Shown here: positions 51,789-55,517 of the stretch, in pieces
How the letters are laid out: each line of letters starts with the position of its first letter
Position numbering within the stretch: the stretch's first letter is position 1
Assembly: GCA_944392155.1 (NCBI GenBank)
Contig: CALXVR010000008.1
Coordinates: 1 to 55,517, forward strand
Origin: an uncultured Alphaproteobacteria bacterium
GTDB taxonomy: Bacteria; Pseudomonadota; Alphaproteobacteria; RF32; CAG-239
Direction of reading: 5' to 3'
DNA: 55,517 nucleotides
The notes under the pieces: model-generated
What the model was told of the DNA's origin: nothing
The model's input: only the letters and a program-made list of their open reading frames with translations
Database searches by the model: none
Position numbers and translations under genes: made by a program

Positions 51789-52850
51789 ATGAGACTATTA
51801 TTTTTCGGAATAAATGTATTATGTTTTTGTGCGGCAAATTTTGCTTTTGCCGAGCCCTTGCTTTCTGCCGATGACGGTAAAACAATTCCTATTAATGGAA
51901 CTGCTTGTGAGCGGTTTAATGCATCGGAAGCAAAATCAACAGTTCGAGTTCGCGTTACGGACAAAGCCAGCTTTTTAGCGGTAAGCGCCGTTGATGAGGT
52001 TAGTTCTTTTCGTGAAGATATGAATGAACATGATTATAATGTTCTTGTTTATGGGTTGGTTGATAATGCTATTGAGGATATGATCGTTAAAACCACAAAG
52101 CAAAATGATGAAGAATTGTGCGTTATGGTTAGCGGATATATCTCTTTGGATAATATTCTAAAGGCTGTTGCCGATTTTCCGCAAAATTCGCCCCAACAAA
52201 CACAACAGCAAGAAACAATGACAGATATTGTTAAAGAGGTTAATACAAGCTATTCTGAATTACCCGACCAGCCAAGCAGTGTTATTCCGCCTTCAGACGA
52301 GGATGTTATAGAAAAGCACAAAGCTCCCGTAACTGATGCTCAAGAGACTTTGTCGACAGGAACCGTCGAGGAGACAACTTCGGAGGATAAGCTTGCCATT
52401 ACCGATGATAAAAGAGGTTTGGTTTATATTGCTCCCGCTGAATTTTTTGATAAGTCGACATCCGATGTTCATGCCAAGACATTGAAAGATATGTTTGAAA
52501 ATGATGACGGATATTTTGTTACGGATAAGAAAGACTTAGCGGATTATATTATTAAGGCAAAAGTCTTGCGTGCAAAAGTCGATGCTATAAATTCGAGCAC
52601 AAAACGGTTACAGATGGTCATTTCTGTTGAAGTCGAATTTCCTGATGAAAAGGCGTCTGCCGTAGAACATCAAAATAGATTTGTTTTGTTTAACAGTAGC
52701 GAAAACGAACAAGAGGTTGCCTTCAAATTATTGAAAAAACTTCTTTCATCTGCGGGAGAAAAGATTAAAGAAAAAGTTGATCAAGCCGAGCGCAGAAGGC
52801 GACCGGATAAAGCTTTTCCAGATATCATAACGCCGGCGGCATCTAAATAG
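51789..52850 (+). CDS. Exported protein paired with the small lipoprotein
   Basis: The 353-residue protein has a signal peptide (MRLLFFGINVLCFCAANFAFA, then EP). A folded part at 35-125 (TVRVRVTDKASFLAVSAVD, CVMVSGYISLDNI) resembles the LPP20/FlgT N-terminal pattern. A Gln/Pro/Glu linker runs at 130-205. A second folded part at 210-310 (GLVYIAPAEFF, DLADYIIKAKVLRAKVDAI, LQMVISVEVEF) resembles the LpoB-like fold of the preceding lipoprotein. It ends in a helical, basic tail. It begins immediately at the stop of the lipoprotein gene, so translation is coupled. It converges on the next gene with an 8-bp overlap. Family named only by fold impression. Confidence 0.78.
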   Translation: MRLLFFGINVLCFCAANFAFAEPLLSADDGKTIPINGTACERFNASEAKSTVRVRVTDKASFLAVSAVDEVSSFREDMNEHDYNVLVYGLVDNAIEDMIVKTTKQNDEELCVMVSGYISLDNILKAVADFPQNSPQQTQQQETMTDIVKEVNTSYSELPDQPSSVIPPSDEDVIEKHKAPVTDAQETLSTGTVEETTSEDKLAITDDKRGLVYIAPAEFFDKSTSDVHAKTLKDMFENDDGYFVTDKKDLADYIIKAKVLRAKVDAINSSTKRLQMVISVEVEFPDEKASAVEHQNRFVLFNSSENEQEVAFKLLKKLLSSAGEKIKEKVDQAERRRRPDKAFPDIITPAASK

Positions 52851-53652
52851 GCGGAAGGATATAAGAGCTTATGGGTAAAACGCTATAGCTAAGGTTGTTA
52901 AGTTTTTTACTGCCTTTAGCTGCGCAAACTGCTGAAACTTGAATTTCCAGCATTTCCTGTAATTTGTCGTAATCTAAGGTTTCATTACCAACATAGAGTA
53001 AAATTTCAAGATCCGTGAATCCTCGATCAGTATAAATATTAAATTCATATGAGCATAGTGTATCTTTAACAAGCTCCAAAATACGCCTTTGTATTCCTTT
53101 AAATGTTTCTGTGTAATTTAGATATCTGTACACAGCGGAAAAATCCGTCAGAGCTTTTTTAGCTCCCGCAGACAACAGCTGCGATGCCGTTTTTTCTATC
53201 ACGAGCAGCTGCCCTGATGCTATTGCATATTTTAAAAACAAATGTCCATAATCTTCAATATATGTGCTCATTTTTTCAAAATACGGTTTAAGCAATATTG
53301 AGGCCATTTCAATTAAGCCCAAATTAAGCAAATCATTAATATAGCTTTTTTCCGTTTTGGGTTTCATAACGCCTCCGATTTCCCAAATACGATAGGCTAC
53401 GGATTTTGCTTTTTGATGATTTCCCAACATTAACTCTATACGCAGGAAAACAACTAGCCCGTCCAGACTTTTGGGCGTATTGCGTAATAAATCATATACC
53501 TGACGTTCATAACCTTCCAGAACAGACTTTTCCGCATATGACTGAGACGATAATAAGTGCAAAAAGCCATCAAACTCTGTCGGGTTTTGCGGCGCCAACA
53601 TACCTGCGGAATTTTGCATAGGTTTCGGAAAACTATTTGGGGCTTCGGTCAT
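52843..53652 (-). CDS. Unknown helical-repeat protein
   Basis: The 269-residue product is all-helical, with repeated A/B-helix pairs that look TPR- or HEAT-like (LVVFLRIELMLGNHQKAKSVAYRIWEIGG; NLGLIEMASILLKPYFEKM; FLKYAIASGQLLVIEKTASQLLSAGAK). No signal peptide. ATG 53652 follows the dtd stop by one base, so the longer frame is rejected and the two genes are coupled. Function unknown, and no link to Dtd activity is evident. Confidence 0.77.
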   Translation of the reverse strand: MTEAPNSFPKPMQNSAGMLAPQNPTEFDGFLHLLSSQSYAEKSVLEGYERQVYDLLRNTPKSLDGLVVFLRIELMLGNHQKAKSVAYRIWEIGGVMKPKTEKSYINDLLNLGLIEMASILLKPYFEKMSTYIEDYGHLFLKYAIASGQLLVIEKTASQLLSAGAKKALTDFSAVYRYLNYTETFKGIQRRILELVKDTLCSYEFNIYTDRGFTDLEILLYVGNETLDYDKLQEMLEIQVSAVCAAKGSKKLNNLSYSVLPISSYILPPI

Positions 53653-53653
53653 T

Positions 53654-54094
53654 TTATTTTTTCTCCAACATAAAGGTTGCCGGACCATCATTTATCAGGG
53701 CAACCTGCATATCAGCCTGAAAAATTCCGTTTTCGACATGCAAACCTTTGCTTCTAATGCAATTTGAAAAATATTCGTATAATGGTTTGGCTTCTTCCGG
53801 ACGGGCGGCATAATCAAATCCCGGACGATTTCCTCTGGAACAATCTCCCGCTAAGGTAAATTGAGAAACTACGATTAATGCGCCGTTTATATCTGAAACC
53901 GAAAGGTTCATTTTACCGTTTTCGTCTTCAAAAATGCGTAGATTGGAAACTTTTCCAGCCAGATACTCCGCCTGCTTTTGCGAATCGTTTTTTTCGACAC
54001 CAAGAAATACCAGCAGCCCCTTCTCTATTGATGCCACTATCTTTTTATCAACCTCGACGGAGGCTTTTTTTACTCTTTGAACCAATACTTTCAT
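53654..54094 (-). CDS. dtd: D-aminoacyl-tRNA deacylase
   Basis: Dtd removes D-amino acids and glycine wrongly attached to tRNA. The 146-residue protein has the family opening ([16 protein letters not shown], usually M-R-x-L-x-Q-R-V), [13 protein letters not shown], the catalytic S-Q-F-T-L ([23 protein letters not shown]) and the cross-subunit GP motif as [10 protein letters not shown]. It is full length. GAGGAACAACAA precedes the ATG. It is followed by the helical-repeat gene. Confidence 0.96.
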   Translation of the reverse strand: MKVLVQRVKKASVEVDKKIVASIEKGLLVFLGVEKNDSQKQAEYLAGKVSNLRIFEDENGKMNLSVSDINGALIVVSQFTLAGDCSRGNRPGFDYAARPEEAKPLYEYFSNCIRSKGLHVENGIFQADMQVALINDGPATFMLEKK

Positions 54095-54202
54095 TTGTTG
54101 TTCCTCTTAAAGTCTATTTAACATAAATTATGTTTAAGATAAATTAATTTTTGTTTTTAATTTGTTGGCGAAAAACTTTTATTATGCTATTATTTAGGTA
54201 TT

Positions 54203-55393
54203 ATGGAAAACGAGCCAAAGAAAAATTTAAATAAGACCAAAAACAGAGTCTTGCAAAAAAAGAATCTGAGGCGGCTTGCTGACGGCATCGTTATCGGCTC
54301 AATCTTTACCTTATTTTACAATACGGTTTTAGATAGTCCTCAAGGTTTTTCGCCGGTGGATTATAAGACTAAATTTCCGCTTAATAATACTGAACTTAAT
54401 GTCAATGCTGAGATGGGAAGCAAAACGGTCTTGTTATCCAATGCTTCCGAGAACTATACTCCGGTTAAGTATAATGTAGATACCGTTGTTATTGATACCG
54501 CATATCTTAAAAAGGCTTTTCGCACTTTCGGAGGTTATGTTTCGGAAGCAAAAGCAATCTCACTTAAGCATTTTGTGGTTGATACGACAGGAATGTCCCC
54601 TAACACACAAAAAGAACAAAAACTTTTGGCTCAAAAATTTAATGATAAAAACAGAATAAAATCTACAATTATTCATGAAGTTACGCATAGTTTTAATGAT
54701 GAAATAGGGCTTAAAGATTTTGGTATCAGTGTTTTTCAATTTGCAAAGATATGCTGTCATGACGAAATTTCAGCAACTATTGCTCAGCTGCTGGACTTTA
54801 GGCAGCAATATTTGGAAACAAACGATTTAAGCGTCTTCAAAGGGAATTTCAAATTTTATACAGACGCCATCAAAGAAGGAAAGATTAAACCGGATATTAC
54901 CAAAATTCCGACGAGTACCGAATTGGCACTAATTATGAACGGCGCAAAAAAACATTGGCAAGAAACTTTGCAAAATTATTATGAAAAAGCACATATGCAA
55001 ATGACCAAAACTTGGTACAATAAGTCTTTTTTCTATAGACTGAGAGAAAGAACGGGGCGAAAAAACATTGTAACAAAGCATAATGAAGAATACCTGAGAA
55101 GGCTTAGTTTATGCTACTCTTTTAATATCCCGATAAAAGGCAAGAACGGTACAAAATCAGTGAATGTTAATTTCGCAAAATTTATGGATCAAGATTTGGA
55201 TATATCTGACAAATTTAAAGAAAACTTACGTAGTTTATGCCAAACATCTTTCAGGCAAGGTTATCATCTTTATAAAAAAGCTCTTAAAACCGCAGAATAT
55301 GTTCAAGCAGCCGAAGCACGAAAAGTAAAAGACGAAGATACAATTATCATTCCGCAAAGAAACGCTCATTTCATAAAGCAAAAATCCAGATAA
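54203..55393 (+). CDS. Membrane-anchored protein with HExxH, zinc-peptidase-like
   Basis: The 396-residue protein has a basic N-terminus (residues 1-24) and one hydrophobic segment (about 26-41, GIVIGSIFTLFYN), suggesting an N-in anchor. Residues 150-190 hold HEVTHSFNDEIG (His158, Glu159, His162) with a downstream Glu188 in CCHDEISATIAQLL, the H-E-x-x-H...E arrangement of gluzincin-type zinc peptidases. VVIDTAYLKKAF and HFVVDTTGM form the beta part before it. The rest is helical and Lys-rich, ending in a charged tail. I cannot name a family. The ribosome site is weak (AGG). It is the last gene of the window and is followed by a terminator. Confidence 0.78.
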   Translation: MENEPKKNLNKTKNRVLQKKNLRRLADGIVIGSIFTLFYNTVLDSPQGFSPVDYKTKFPLNNTELNVNAEMGSKTVLLSNASENYTPVKYNVDTVVIDTAYLKKAFRTFGGYVSEAKAISLKHFVVDTTGMSPNTQKEQKLLAQKFNDKNRIKSTIIHEVTHSFNDEIGLKDFGISVFQFAKICCHDEISATIAQLLDFRQQYLETNDLSVFKGNFKFYTDAIKEGKIKPDITKIPTSTELALIMNGAKKHWQETLQNYYEKAHMQMTKTWYNKSFFYRLRERTGRKNIVTKHNEEYLRRLSLCYSFNIPIKGKNGTKSVNVNFAKFMDQDLDISDKFKENLRSLCQTSFRQGYHLYKKALKTAEYVQAAEARKVKDEDTIIIPQRNAHFIKQKSR

Positions 55394-55397
55394 ACAA

Positions 55398-55423
55398 AAG
55401 CCCCGCAAAATTGCGGGTTTTTT
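55398..55423 (+). terminator. Terminator of the last gene
   Basis: CCCGCA / TGCGGG hairpin (55402-55417) followed by six T, a few bases after the stop at 55393. Confidence 0.85.
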
Positions 55424-55443
55424 AGATAAAAAAATTTGCACCC

Positions 55444-55490
55444 TCATTAATGGTAGACAAAAATAAATGTAGGTTCATTAATAGTTGACT
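55444..55490. repeat. Two imperfect direct repeats at the window end
   Basis: TCATTAATGGTAGACA (55444-55459) and TCATTAATAGTTGACT (55475-55490) are alike in 13 of 16 bases, 31 bases apart. Transposase-binding repeats of some insertion sequences have this layout, but no transposase is in view. Confidence 0.45.
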
Positions 55491-55517
55491 CTTTCGCCAA
55501 ATTAGTTTATTCTAATA

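Overview
The window looks like a chromosomal segment of an uncultured, anaerobic, probably gut-associated alphaproteobacterium of moderately low GC. FlbT (160-543) is known almost only from flagellated Alphaproteobacteria, tyrS and anmK are divergent neighbours as in many members of that class, and response regulator, Dtd, Tgt, TcdA and MarC proteins all look proteobacterial. HydF, an [FeFe]-hydrogenase maturase, points to fermentative anaerobic life. The taxonomic placement is inference from gene content; no rRNA or tRNA gene was found.

Layout. 1-9346 is housekeeping: flbT, a TerB-like protein with the ABC-F ATPase uup, a three-gene operon with a HAD-like protein lacking its catalytic Asp, the tatD-tcdA-hydF operon, and alr. 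9349-18706 is an island-like block of four large, highly charged, unrecognised genes on the minus strand. Three of them share an N-terminal module, and two also share a Gly/Ala-rich hydrophobic core. This is the best candidate for an undescribed system. 18827-26167 returns to core genes: marC, a long-type ileS, a small outer-membrane-like protein, anmK and tyrS. 26233-28169 is an accessory patch: a 586-bp duplication of a DUF805 membrane-protein gene with its hairpin leader, flanking a small unknown gene, with a remnant of a third copy and a short repeat found again at 35579.

28205-35559 holds an M16 peptidase, tgt plus a LOG-type hydrolase, a glycosyltransferase, an MsbA-like exporter and an SpmA-SpmB fusion. 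35671-40680 is a Bat-type operon (DUF4381, BatA, BatB-BatC fusion, BatD) without its usual MoxR ATPase and DUF58 partners. 40788-43275 contains three consecutive diverged paralogues of unknown function. 43439-46291 has a PhoB-type regulator, rpe, a 381-bp non-coding interval and class II fba. The right end has an unknown protein, a second MsbA-like exporter, DUF1294 and M48 peptidase genes, two small exported proteins, dtd, and a probable membrane-anchored zinc-peptidase-like protein.

No complete mobile element, CRISPR array, prophage or RNA gene was recognised. Several strong hairpin terminators define transcription units. Three starts (tcdA TTG, the 46477 TTG and the 12239-15421 gene) are decided by Shine-Dalgarno or promoter position.
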